64,000 nucleotides of DNA, from positions 71,140 through 135,139 of the forward strand of contig JALNYO010000007.1 of NCBI GenBank assembly GCA_023229765.1, given 5' to 3'. This document shows, in pieces, positions 56,865 through 63,868 of this stretch. The stretch is from Syntrophales bacterium (GTDB lineage: Bacteria; Desulfobacterota; Syntrophia; Syntrophales; UBA5619). The notes beneath the pieces were generated by a model. That model searched no databases and was not told where the DNA came from. It saw only the letters and a list, made by a program, of their open reading frames with translations. The translations under genes and the position numbers were made by a program. The first letter of the stretch is position 1, and each line of letters opens with the position of its first letter.

Positions 56865-59063
56865 ATGCAGGCATTGGAAATAATCAGCGCAGCCAAAGCG
56901 GAAGGCCGCGGATCCTTGACCGAGGCAGAATCAAAGGAGGTTCTCCGGCAGTTCGGTGTGCCGGTAGTGGAGGAACGCATCGCAGTTTCACCGGAAGATG
57001 CAATCCAAGTTGCTAAAAATACAGGGTTCCCCGTTGTTCTGAAGGGGCTGGGAACAAAACTTGCGCATAAGACCGAGCGTGGCCTTGTTTTCCTTAACCT
57101 GAACAGTGAAGATGCGGTGGAAAAAGCGGCAAGGGCCGCGGCGACCTCGGCCGGAGCTGATCTGGAGGGATACCTGATCCAGCCGATGCTTTCCGGACAT
57201 CGGGAGTTTGTGGCCGGATTGTTTCACGATCCCCAGTTCGGGCCGATTGTCATGTTCGGACTGGGCGGCGTATTCACGGAAGCCATTGACGACGCTGTTT
57301 TTCGCGTCGCCCCATTGACTAAAAACGATGCGGAACAGATGATAAATGAGATACGTTCCCAAAAACTCCTGGGGGCTTTCCGCGGCGAACAGGCGGTGGA
57401 ACGAAAGCGGATCGTCAGCACCCTTCTGGGCTTATCCCGTATAGGCATGGAAATCCCGGACATTACGGAAATTGACATCAACCCGCTTCTGGTCGGTCCC
57501 GAAGGCCGGGCAGTGGCCGTTGACGCATTGGTTGTCATCGGCGAGAAACCAGCCCCCAAAAAATACCTCCCCGCGATCGCTTCATCCGCCATCGGAAAGT
57601 TCTTCTATCCGCGCTCGATCGCGGTTATCGGGGCGTCAAACGCCTTCACCAAATGGGGATACCGAATGATGTGCAGCATTATCGCGGGCGGATTCGCGGG
57701 CGAGGTTTACCCGGTCAATCCCCGGGGCGGGACAATTACCGGCAGAACGGCCTTCAAATCGGTAGCGGAAATACCCGGTTTTGTTGACCTCGCCGTAGTC
57801 ACAATCCCCGAAGACAGGGTGATCGAGCTCATCCCGCAATTACAGGCGAAGGGAATAAAGAGTATGCTGCTGATCACCTCCGGCTTTGCGGAAACCGGGG
57901 CAGAGGGCCGCAGGCTGCAGGAAGAACTGGTGCAGGCGGCCCGGGCCGCCGATATCCTGATCATGGGCCCGAACACCATGGGTCTTTGCAACCCGCACAA
58001 TGACCTTCTTTGCTGCGGAGGGGCCAATGTGCACCCCAAACCCGGGACAACGACGCTGATCTCGCAGTCGGGAAATCTCGGCGTTCAGCTTCTGGAATTT
58101 GCGGAACGGGAAGGGGTAGGCATCCGCGCCTTCGGCGGCTCGGGCAACGAGGCAATGATTACGATCGAGGATTACATGGAGGCCTTCGAGGTCGATGAGC
58201 TGACCAAGACGGTCGTGATTTATTTAGAAAGCATTAAAAACGGCCGGCGTTTCTTTGAATCCGCGCGGCGCGTCGGCTTGCTCAAACCCGTGGTAATGCT
58301 GAAGGGAGGTAGAACGGAGGCCGGGCATCACGCTGCGGTCAGTCATACCGGCGCGCTCGCCTCCAACGCAAAGGTCTTCAACGCGGCGGCGCGTCAGGCG
58401 GGGATAGTGATCGCGGAGCAGCCGATCGAGATGCTCGATGCGTCCGCGGCCTTCTCCTCGCTGCCCCTCCCCCGCGGCAACCGCGTCGCGATCATGACGC
58501 TGGGGGGCGGCTGGGGCGTTGTCACTACCGATCTCTGCGCGGAAAACGGCCTCCTCATCCCCAAGCTCTCACCGGAACTGATCGCAAACATCAACAAGGT
58601 TCTCCCCCCCTACTGGAGCCATTCCAACCCGGTTGATCTGGTCGGAGAGTTTGACCCGAATATCCCGATGTTCGTACTGGAGCAATTATCCCAATGGGAT
58701 GGCTGCGACGCGGTGCTGCATCTGGGAATTTCCGGAAGGCTTTCTTCGCTACGCAAGATGATCAAGGACGTCAGAATATCCGACCCGGAAGCGGATCAGA
58801 ATTTTCTCTCCGCGGTCCCTCAATTGCTGGAAGAGTTTGAAAACAAATTTCTTGCTCACACGGCCCATCTGATGGAAAAGACCGGCAAGCCGATTATCGG
58901 GGTGCCGCTGATGCAGGAGGAAAACATCCATACCGTAAACGATGTCGAGGGGAGCCCCTATAAAGCCGTTTCGTTTCTCACGCCGGAGCGGGCGGTCAAA
59001 GCCCTCTCCCGCATGGCCTCTTACAGCCGGTGGCGGGAACTGCAAAGGCAGCGGGAAGATTAA
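56865..59063 (+). CDS. ADP-forming acyl-CoA synthetase, fused alpha-beta type
   Basis: A 732-residue protein with the ATP-grasp (beta) part first, about 1-230 (GFPVVLKGLGTKLAHKTERG, and GGVFTEAIDDAVFRVAP), then a CoA-binding domain (IAVIGASNAFTKWGYRM near 255) and the ligase part with LISQSGNLGVQLLEFA near 400. The phosphorylated histidine is expected in AAVSHTGALASN near 490. It converts an acyl-CoA, ADP and phosphate to acid, CoA and ATP, so it could conserve energy at the end of fermentation. Domain order here is beta-alpha, opposite to some archaeal enzymes. The acyl specificity is unknown. Confidence 0.9.
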   Translation: MQALEIISAAKAEGRGSLTEAESKEVLRQFGVPVVEERIAVSPEDAIQVAKNTGFPVVLKGLGTKLAHKTERGLVFLNLNSEDAVEKAARAAATSAGADLEGYLIQPMLSGHREFVAGLFHDPQFGPIVMFGLGGVFTEAIDDAVFRVAPLTKNDAEQMINEIRSQKLLGAFRGEQAVERKRIVSTLLGLSRIGMEIPDITEIDINPLLVGPEGRAVAVDALVVIGEKPAPKKYLPAIASSAIGKFFYPRSIAVIGASNAFTKWGYRMMCSIIAGGFAGEVYPVNPRGGTITGRTAFKSVAEIPGFVDLAVVTIPEDRVIELIPQLQAKGIKSMLLITSGFAETGAEGRRLQEELVQAARAADILIMGPNTMGLCNPHNDLLCCGGANVHPKPGTTTLISQSGNLGVQLLEFAEREGVGIRAFGGSGNEAMITIEDYMEAFEVDELTKTVVIYLESIKNGRRFFESARRVGLLKPVVMLKGGRTEAGHHAAVSHTGALASNAKVFNAAARQAGIVIAEQPIEMLDASAAFSSLPLPRGNRVAIMTLGGGWGVVTTDLCAENGLLIPKLSPELIANINKVLPPYWSHSNPVDLVGEFDPNIPMFVLEQLSQWDGCDAVLHLGISGRLSSLRKMIKDVRISDPEADQNFLSAVPQLLEEFENKFLAHTAHLMEKTGKPIIGVPLMQEENIHTVNDVEGSPYKAVSFLTPERAVKALSRMASYSRWRELQRQRED

Positions 59064-59088
59064 ATCATGCCGGCCGACACAAAGCTAG

Positions 59089-59133
59089 CTATTCGAGCAT
59101 GGTTATGATGGCTTCTGCAACTTCCTTTCCCAT
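59089..59133 (-). pseudogene. Short tail fragment downstream of the MoaD-like gene
   Basis: Starting three bases past the MoaD stop, the minus strand reads MGKEVAEAIITMLE and then TAG (59089-59091). Upstream in the same frame RIG precedes it. This resembles the end of a larger protein, such as an accessory gene of the same locus, but is too short to name. It may equally be chance. Confidence 0.3.
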
Positions 59134-59135
59134 TC

Positions 59136-59423
59136 CTATCCGCCCGCTGCGAGTGGAAGCAGCAAAACCTCATCGCCGTCTTTGAGCGCCGTATCCATTC
59201 CGTTCAAGAACCCCACGTCCTGCCCATTCACCATTAAGCGGATCTGCGGACGGAGGGTCCCAGTTTCGGGTTTGAAAAGGCGCCGCGACAATTTATCCCC
59301 CCCCATTTCAATCATCCGGGACAGGAGACCCCGCACCTTTGTCCCCTCGGGCAGGTCAACCTCCACCTCCCCTGTGCCGAGCGCCCTTTTTAAGTGATAA
59401 ATGGTTTTGATCTTGACCCGCAT
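59136..59423 (-). CDS. MoaD/ThiS-family sulfur carrier protein
   Basis: A 95-residue beta-grasp protein ending in the required diglycine (LLPLAAGG). It has the ubiquitin-like strand pattern, VEVDLPEGTKVRGLLSRMIE in the middle, and LMVNGQDVGFLNGMDTALKD before the end. Such MoaD-like genes often stand next to AOR-type tungsten enzymes, where they help make the pterin cofactor. Here the last codons of what looks like an AOR gene lie 18 bases upstream. Confidence 0.88.
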   Translation of the reverse strand: MRVKIKTIYHLKRALGTGEVEVDLPEGTKVRGLLSRMIEMGGDKLSRRLFKPETGTLRPQIRLMVNGQDVGFLNGMDTALKDGDEVLLLPLAAGG

Positions 59424-59441
59424 GTGCAGCCCATCCCTGTC

Positions 59442-59516
59442 TTATACGCCCAGAATATCAGCCACGTATTCCAGGCTCAGCTCCTTGAGCCTTGCCCGGG
59501 TAGGAACCCCTGTTGT
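59442..59516 (-). pseudogene. Probable C-terminal remnant of an aldehyde:ferredoxin oxidoreductase gene
   Basis: The minus strand ends in TTGVPTRARLKELSLEYVAD then ILGV and TAA at 59442-59444. AOR-family proteins typically end with a G-x-PTR-x-x-L-x-x-L-x-L-x-x-VA-x-x-L pattern, and this fits it closely. The frame upstream is open for a short way but loses resemblance and meets a stop at about 59600. Position directly before a moaD gene supports the call. The rest of the gene is absent. Confidence 0.65.
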
Positions 59517-59560
59517 GATCCGCTGCAGCGCATTAAACGCTTGGTTTTGAGTGGTTGCCG

Positions 59561-59656
59561 CCATTTTTGATACATCCCATGCAAGTTGTCCGGGATCGCC
59601 TTATTCCGTAGATGTTCTTCAAATTTTGACTGTAATGCGGCAGGGATCTCTATCAT
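59561..59656 (-). pseudogene. 5' remnant of a tyrosine recombinase gene, possibly integron integrase
   Basis: ATG 59656 on the minus strand starts MIEIPAALQSKFEEHLRNKA followed by IPDNLHGMYQKW. This resembles the N-terminal SAM-like domain of tyrosine recombinases whose next residues usually read LRYYLDFC. That continuation is missing: after Trp32 the frame runs into unrelated residues. The gene is therefore cut off after about 32 codons. Its divergent position relative to the hicBA cassette fits an integron integrase. Confidence 0.6.
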
Positions 59657-59692
59657 GTGGAATCCGCCACTTTCCTGATAATCTTTACTTTT

Positions 59693-59726
59693 ACATGATA
59701 TACGGAAAGTAAAAAATAAATGATTG
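59693..59726. repeat. 34-bp direct repeat, copy 1
   Basis: ACATGATATACGGAA followed by AGTAAAAAATAAATGATTG matches 62669-62702 at about 30 of 34 positions. It lies just upstream (on the minus strand) of the recombinase remnant, where an integrase promoter or attI site would be. Confidence 0.65.
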
Positions 59727-59812
59727 CAAAACCCATGTCAAGGGTTTTATATGTATTTCAGGACAGTTAAATCTGAAAAAAGGGATCTGGCGGCGCGCGG
59801 CTTATACGGAAC

Positions 59813-59819
59813 GTTATCT
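59813..59819 (+). other. Candidate integron recombination point (attI/first cassette junction)
   Basis: GTTATCT at 59813-59819 lies between the recombinase remnant and hicB. Its reverse complement AGATAAC is exactly the first core box of the attC-like site after hicA (60305-60311). In an integron, the bases that begin a cassette are complementary to that box of its own attC, so a cassette of 59814-60358 is implied. A GGCGGCGCGCGGCTTATACG stretch just upstream resembles the right half of an attachment site. Confidence 0.55.
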
Positions 59820-59883
59820 GAACAAAACATAAATATTGAGATATTGTAAATAAAGACCCAAAATCTATTCCAAGAGGTGAAAA

Positions 59884-60093
59884 ATGAATAAGTTATTTAC
59901 TGCTATTGTCCATAAAGAAGATAATTTATATGTTGCTGAATGCCCGGAAGTGGGTACTGCAAGTCAAGGTGCCACAATCGAAGACGCTATTGTTAATTTA
60001 CAAGAAGCGACTGAAATTTATCTTGAAGAATTTCCTTTGGAAAAAACCCAACATCCTTTCCTTACAACTTTTGAGGTAGCTGTTAATGCCTGA
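59884..60093 (+). CDS. hicB: HicB-family antitoxin
   Basis: A 69-residue protein with the HicB fold: FTAIVHKEDNLYVAECPEVG, then TASQGATIEDAIVNLQEATE. This short form has no separate DNA-binding domain. It neutralises HicA. The order antitoxin then toxin is the reverse of E. coli hicAB but is common elsewhere. The reading frames overlap by eight bases. The region is clearly more AT-rich than the core genes, consistent with acquisition. Confidence 0.88.
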   Translation: MNKLFTAIVHKEDNLYVAECPEVGTASQGATIEDAIVNLQEATEIYLEEFPLEKTQHPFLTTFEVAVNA

Positions 60094-60310
60094 ACTTCCG
60101 ATTATCTCTGGTAAAGAAGCTATAAAAATATTCGGAAGCATGGGCTTCAAGCTTGTCAGGCAAAAAGGCAGTCATGCAGTTTTAAGAAAAAGGAATAAAG
60201 GTTGTGTTATTCCCCTTCACACTGAACTTGCTGTTGGCACCCTACGAAGTGCAATTAAACAAGCCGGCATTGCTGTTGAAGAATTTATAGACGCATACAA
60301 AAACAGATAA
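60086..60310 (+). CDS. hicA: HicA-family mRNA interferase toxin
   Basis: A 74-residue double-stranded-RNA-binding-like toxin. It has SGKEAIKIFGSMGFKLVRQK and the catalytic histidine in KGSHAVLRKR, then IPLHTELAVGTLRSAIKQAG. HicA cuts mRNA until bound by HicB. Its stop codon (TAA 60308-60310) lies inside the attC-like site, as is usual for integron cassette genes. Confidence 0.92.
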   Translation: MPELPIISGKEAIKIFGSMGFKLVRQKGSHAVLRKRNKGCVIPLHTELAVGTLRSAIKQAGIAVEEFIDAYKNR

Positions 60311-60364
60311 CAAATAAATCCAGCGGACGGCAAAAAACACCGCCGCCGATTTCAGGCGTTATCG
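60305..60364 (+). repeat. attC-like cassette recombination site
   Basis: The 60-bp site begins with AGATAAC (60305-60311) and ends with GTTATCG (60358-60364), complementary at six of seven positions. Inner arms AAATC/GATTT and GCGGaCGG/CCGCCGC pair with one unpaired A, like the extra-helical bases of attC. Length, core boxes and position over the hicA stop all fit an integron attC site. Confidence 0.65.
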
Positions 60365-60422
60365 TGCAAATAAAGGAGCATAATAAATGAATCTTTACCT
60401 GAATGTGCCAGCATATTTTTTA

Positions 60423-60451
60423 TTGACACCTATCTCATTTTGAGATAGATT
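60423..60451 (+). promoter_or_regulatory. higBA promoter with palindromic operator
   Basis: TTGACA (60423-60428), 17 bases, then TAGATT (60446-60451). A perfect inverted repeat CTATCTC-ATTTT-GAGATAG (60430-60448) fills the spacer. Only six bases separate the -10 box from the higB ATG at 60458, so the transcript would be leaderless or nearly so. The palindrome is the likely binding site for HigA or HigBA. Confidence 0.7.
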
Positions 60452-60457
60452 CCTTAC

Positions 60458-60745
60458 ATGCACATAATCACCCGAAAGCGCTTGATTGAATTTACTAAAA
60501 AGCATCCTGATTGTTCTTCTGCGATTGAATCCTGGTATAGGATAGTAAAACGTACTGATTTTAATTCATTTGTTGAACTGCGCCAAGCATTTCCGGGAGC
60601 TGATAAGGTCGACAATTTAACGGTTTTCAATATTGGTGGAAACAAGGCCCGTTTAATTGCTGCAATACACTACAACACGCGACGGATTTATATTCGGCAT
60701 GTTCTTACTCATAAGGAATATGATCGAGGATATTGGAGGAAATAA
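60458..60745 (+). CDS. higB: HigB-family mRNA interferase toxin
   Basis: A 95-residue toxin of the HigB family that acts on ribosome-bound mRNA. It has RLIEFTKKHPDCSSAIESWY, FVELRQAFPGADKV, NIGGNKARLIAAIHYNTRRI and the closing LTHKEYDRGYWRK with conserved His, Lys and Tyr residues. No ribosome-binding site precedes its ATG, consistent with a leaderless start. Its stop overlaps the higA start (TAATG). Confidence 0.92.
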   Translation: MHIITRKRLIEFTKKHPDCSSAIESWYRIVKRTDFNSFVELRQAFPGADKVDNLTVFNIGGNKARLIAAIHYNTRRIYIRHVLTHKEYDRGYWRK

Positions 60746-61146
60746 TGAATACTCAGCTTAAAGAAATTGCCAACGTTTGGCCGAACATACAGAGTGTATT
60801 TTCTGTGCCCCACAATGAAAAAGATTATAATAACCTGGTCAATTTTCTTGACGACCTCATCGATGAGGTTGGTAACAAAGAGTCTCATCCCTTATCTTCA
60901 TTGATGGAGACGATTGGCAGCCTGATCGAAACCTATGAATCCCAAAATTACCCCGATATAGAGGGGGATCCGATAAATGCCCTAAAGACCTTGATGGAAG
61001 AACATGGCCTGAAGCAATCAGACCTGCCCGAGATCGGGAGCCAAGGAGTGGTGTCGGAAATTATATCCGGCAAACGTCAGCTCAATGTTCGCCAACTTAA
61101 ACTTCTCAGCGAGCGTTTTAAAGTTTCTCCTGTAGTGTTTATATGA
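60745..61146 (+). CDS. higA: HigA-family antitoxin
   Basis: A 133-residue antitoxin. The C-terminal half is a helix-turn-helix (LKTLMEEHGLKQSDLPEIGS, then ISGKRQLNVRQLKLLSERFK), and the N-terminal half is acidic and helical. It starts at ATG 60745 after GGAGGAAATA, inside the end of higB. It should bind HigB and repress from the palindrome at 60430-60448. Confidence 0.92.
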   Translation: MNTQLKEIANVWPNIQSVFSVPHNEKDYNNLVNFLDDLIDEVGNKESHPLSSLMETIGSLIETYESQNYPDIEGDPINALKTLMEEHGLKQSDLPEIGSQGVVSEIISGKRQLNVRQLKLLSERFKVSPVVFI

Positions 61147-61278
61147 TTGAACTGTAATATCATTCTTTATGCAGCTCCTGGAATGGAAGGTTTTTATAAA
61201 AAGTTTGGGTTTGGATCTATGAAAACAGGGATGGCTTTATTTACATCTCCACAAGCGATGGGAAAATTCACTGAATAG
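61147..61278 (+). pseudogene. C-terminal remnant of a GNAT acetyltransferase gene
   Basis: The frame ending at TAG 61276-61278 reads NIILYAAPGMEGFYKKFGF, then KTGMALFTSPQAMGKFTE. FYKKFGF followed by MKTGMALF is a typical end of small GCN5-related acetyltransferases. An in-frame TGA lies at 61144-61146, and no N-terminal acetyl-CoA motif is present. GNAT genes are frequent integron cassette passengers. Confidence 0.75.
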
Positions 61279-61369
61279 CTTGCCGAAGAAACGATGATGA
61301 GAATGGCCAGATTAACAATATATACTTTCGATAACAGCGAGATTAGTGTATGTAAATGATACATCGGAA

Positions 61370-61477
61370 ATGCGGGACACAACGAAGAGTCGTGGGATTC
61401 GCAGAGCCGACTTTCGGTGTACGAAGTGCGGCAATTCCGTCCGCCCTCCGTTGCAAGGGAGGAGCTGTGAAACTTAA
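61370..61477 (+). CDS. Possible 35-residue protein with a CxxC motif
   Basis: ATG 61370 to TAA 61475-61477 encodes MRDTTKSRGIRRADFRCTKC then GNSVRPPLQGRSCET. The CTKCGN with a later Cys suggests a half zinc ribbon. The ribosome site is weak, and the frame could be a remnant of a longer gene. The stretch 61279-61516 otherwise holds no recognisable gene; CGATAAC at 61329-61335 is a possible attC core box. Confidence 0.3.
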   Translation: MRDTTKSRGIRRADFRCTKCGNSVRPPLQGRSCET

Positions 61478-61516
61478 AGTGTCTCTCAAACTGAGTGCTG
61501 AAGGAGGTTCCACAAG

Positions 61517-62299
61517 ATGATGACGATGTACGAAAAAGGCAAACTTTACGATATCCCGATTATCGACCTGAGACCTGATCCCAACCAGCCTCGGAAGTCC
61601 ATCGAGCCCCAGGCGCTGGCGGATCTGACCGAGTCGATCAAACTCCAGGGAATTATCCAGCCGATCCTGTTTCGGGTGACGCCCGAGAGCCCCTACCTGA
61701 TAATAGTTGCCGGCGAACGCCGCTTTATGGCCGCCCAAAATGCCGGTCTTTTTACGGTTCCCGGCATCTTTGTGGAGGGCAACACGGCGGAAATCGCCTT
61801 GGTGGAAAATCTCCAGCGGCAGGACCTCACCTGCATTGAAGAGGCGGAGGCGTTGAAAAAACTCATGGATGATGCGAAATACACACAGGAACAGTTGGCG
61901 GGGGTGATCGGCAAGCCCCGCGCTACCATCGCGGACACCCTTTCGCTCACGAACCTGCCCGTGGAGATCCGGGACGAATGCCGCGGCGACCGCACCGTCA
62001 GCAAGACCAGACTTATCGATATTTCGCGGAAGAAACAGCAGCGCGCCATGACTACGGCCTACGCCAAATACAGAGAGGAACTCAGGAAGGCGCAGGGAGG
62101 GGGCACGAAGAAGCGAGTGACCCTGACCGCGGGCGCCGCCTTGTGCCAAGCCCTTGACAAGACCCGTGAGAGGGTGGAGAAAACCGACCTCGCCGCCTTG
62201 TCCGCAGAAGACCGCCAGGCCGCCAATGACTCCTTCAACAGCCTTCGGGAGGCCATTGGCAATTGCCTCAACCCATCGTCCGGGGGAGGCCTGGCATAA
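61517..62299 (+). CDS. ParB/Spo0J-family protein without ParA
   Basis: A 260-residue protein. The ParB N-terminal domain has DLRPDPNQPRKSIEPQALAD, IVAGERRFMAAQNAGL and the ALVENLQRQDLTCIEEAEAL box. A helix-turn-helix follows (YTQEQLAGVIGKPRATIADT). The arginine pair of the GERRxxA CTP-binding motif is retained. The C-terminal domain is not the usual chromosomal ParB dimer domain. No parA or parS site is visible, so it resembles plasmid- or island-borne ParB-like regulators. AGGAGG lies nine bases before ATG 61517. Confidence 0.85.
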   Translation: MMTMYEKGKLYDIPIIDLRPDPNQPRKSIEPQALADLTESIKLQGIIQPILFRVTPESPYLIIVAGERRFMAAQNAGLFTVPGIFVEGNTAEIALVENLQRQDLTCIEEAEALKKLMDDAKYTQEQLAGVIGKPRATIADTLSLTNLPVEIRDECRGDRTVSKTRLIDISRKKQQRAMTTAYAKYREELRKAQGGGTKKRVTLTAGAALCQALDKTRERVEKTDLAALSAEDRQAANDSFNSLREAIGNCLNPSSGGGLA

Positions 62300-62303
62300 A
62301 AAT

Positions 62304-62318
62304 ATGACCGCTGGTCAT
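62304..62318 (+). terminator. Small hairpin after the ParB-like gene
   Basis: ATGACC-GCT-GGTCAT forms a perfect 6-bp stem with a 3-base loop and is followed by TT, five bases past the ParB stop. A weak terminator is likely. Confidence 0.5.
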
Positions 62319-62375
62319 TTTCGGCTATCCTAAATTTTCAGAGCGTCGTCAAAAGCAGATTAATAACAACATGTT

Positions 62376-62402
62376 AATGATTGTCGGTTTTCGACAATCA
62401 TT
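62376..62402. terminator. Strong hairpin downstream of the ParB-like gene
   Basis: AATGATTGTCG (62376-62386) and CGACAATCATT (62392-62402) form a perfect 11-bp stem with loop GTTTT, followed by TT. It probably ends transcription of the ParB-like gene. Confidence 0.6.
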
Positions 62403-62885
62403 TTAAAACAGCCCCTCAAAGCCTTGGAGAGCAACCATTTTATCTATTTTTGCGCCAATATTTGCTGATTAAATTGATAAAATGGCGTTGTTTTAAGCTT
62501 TACAAACGTGACAATTATGAATGCGGACGCTCAATGCAATGTCGGATTGGCTGTTAATAGCGGAGCCATTTTTTATGGCCATTGCCAATGCTCTTCAAAT
62601 CTCGATTGCGACGCCAGCGTGACCGTTATGATAATTTACCCTTCTGATCACGAATAACATTAAAATTGACATGATATACGGAAGGACAAAAATAAATGGT
62701 TGATAAATATTTATCCCGATATTATACGTAACATCCAATAATTACCCCGCTTGAAATGTTTCGAAGGTCCCCAGGCGGCAAAGTCAATGGGAACATGTTT
62801 TCATTTTAAAACCTTGCAGAAACCATACAACTGGCGGAGATATACAGAAACTTCAGAATAACTTGTTGGGTAGAGGAGAGAAAGT
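62403..62885. other. 483-bp intergenic stretch without a recognised gene
   Basis: Inverted repeat arms CAACCATTTTATC (near 62430) and GATAAAATGGCGTTG (near 62480) flank an AT-rich loop. The second copy of the 34-bp direct repeat is at 62669-62702. No open frame here has convincing coding features. Confidence 0.45.
62669..62702. repeat. 34-bp direct repeat, copy 2
   Basis: ACATGATATACGGAA followed by GGACAAAAATAAATGGTTG matches copy 1 at 59693-59726 in the same orientation. The first two bases complete a TTGACA (62665-62670). The two copies bracket the hicBA-higBA-ParB segment, about 3.0 kb apart. Confidence 0.65.
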
Positions 62886-63863
62886 GTGACGAGTGAGCAG
62901 CTAATTGGTTTCCTGGGACTGTTTGCAACGGTGGTGTTTGGCGCCCTCAGTGTCTATTTGTTTCTAACAAAACGATACCCAGGCCAGATTACACTAGTGG
63001 ACGAGAGCACAATTGCTCTCTTTGACGCCATAGTGAAGAATGTCTCCGATCTTGCAGTCCTGTACCGGGAACGCCCCGTGTCCGAGGGTCTGGTACTCTT
63101 TCGGGGGGCCTTTGTTAATACGGGATCGAAAGACATCGCAGCAGACATGGTGCGGGAGAGACTGTCTTTGCGTCTACCAGACAATTTCACATGGCGCTCA
63201 GCGAAGGTCGTATCTTCTTCGCCTGCAGTACAAACGAGAATTGAACTTACTGCAAATGAAATCAGTTTTGATATGGACCTTTTTCGATGCAAGGAGTTCA
63301 TTCGGTTTGAGGCAGTGGTCGAAGTCCCGGTCAACTCAACAGGGCGATCAGACTCTGAAAAGAACTTAAAAGAGAGGCTTCATCAGGCTCTGCAAGCGCG
63401 TCACAGGATTGCAGATACGCAGAATGTCAGGATGAGAGAGTTCCCTGATGAGGCTTACACAAACCGCCAGCTGAAGAAACTGCGGGTTCCATTTGCGATT
63501 TTGGCGGTCATGATTCTGATTCAATGCGGAATCTTGTTCTTTGATAGTTCAGCCCAATTGCGCTTCATAATTGAGGACAAGGGCGAGCAGGTTGAAGTGA
63601 AGCTCACTCCAAGAACCGGTGACATGGTGAAACTGACGGGAGTTTCCAAAAAAGAATACGCGAAGTCTGTGCCCGCCAAAGACTTCTTTAATACTCCGGG
63701 GATTGTGGCAAGGACTGTTCGGGACCGATCGATGATGATCGTGACATTCTCCATGATAGGTATCACCCTCGCACTTTTTGGCGGGCTCTTCCTCATGATC
63801 TATAGAGAGCGGTGGCAAGCGAAACGACTTCGAAGAGCTCTGGGACTATCAGATGAAACTTGA
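62886..63863 (+). CDS. Uncharacterised membrane protein
   Basis: A 325-residue protein not recognised as a known family. It begins with a hydrophobic segment (about residues 5-28, LIGFLGLFATVVFGALSVYL). A soluble section of about 170 residues follows, with a strand-rich first half (LVLFRGAFVNTGSKDIAADM) and a Cys in RCKEFIRF. Helices at about 205-222 (ILAVMILIQCGILFF) and 283-305 (MIVTFSMIGITLALFGGLFL) flank a second strand-rich domain. The tail is short and basic. The start is GTG 62886 behind a GGAG-rich stretch. It stands alone between integron-like sites and might be a cassette gene. Confidence 0.65.
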   Translation: MTSEQLIGFLGLFATVVFGALSVYLFLTKRYPGQITLVDESTIALFDAIVKNVSDLAVLYRERPVSEGLVLFRGAFVNTGSKDIAADMVRERLSLRLPDNFTWRSAKVVSSSPAVQTRIELTANEISFDMDLFRCKEFIRFEAVVEVPVNSTGRSDSEKNLKERLHQALQARHRIADTQNVRMREFPDEAYTNRQLKKLRVPFAILAVMILIQCGILFFDSSAQLRFIIEDKGEQVEVKLTPRTGDMVKLTGVSKKEYAKSVPAKDFFNTPGIVARTVRDRSMMIVTFSMIGITLALFGGLFLMIYRERWQAKRLRRALGLSDET

Positions 63864-63868
63864 CAGAG

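Noticed and set aside
59693..62702. CRISPR array
   Set aside because: Direct repeats in the accessory region occur only as a pair 3 kb apart, and the 21-bp repeats elsewhere have no spacers. No cas gene is present.
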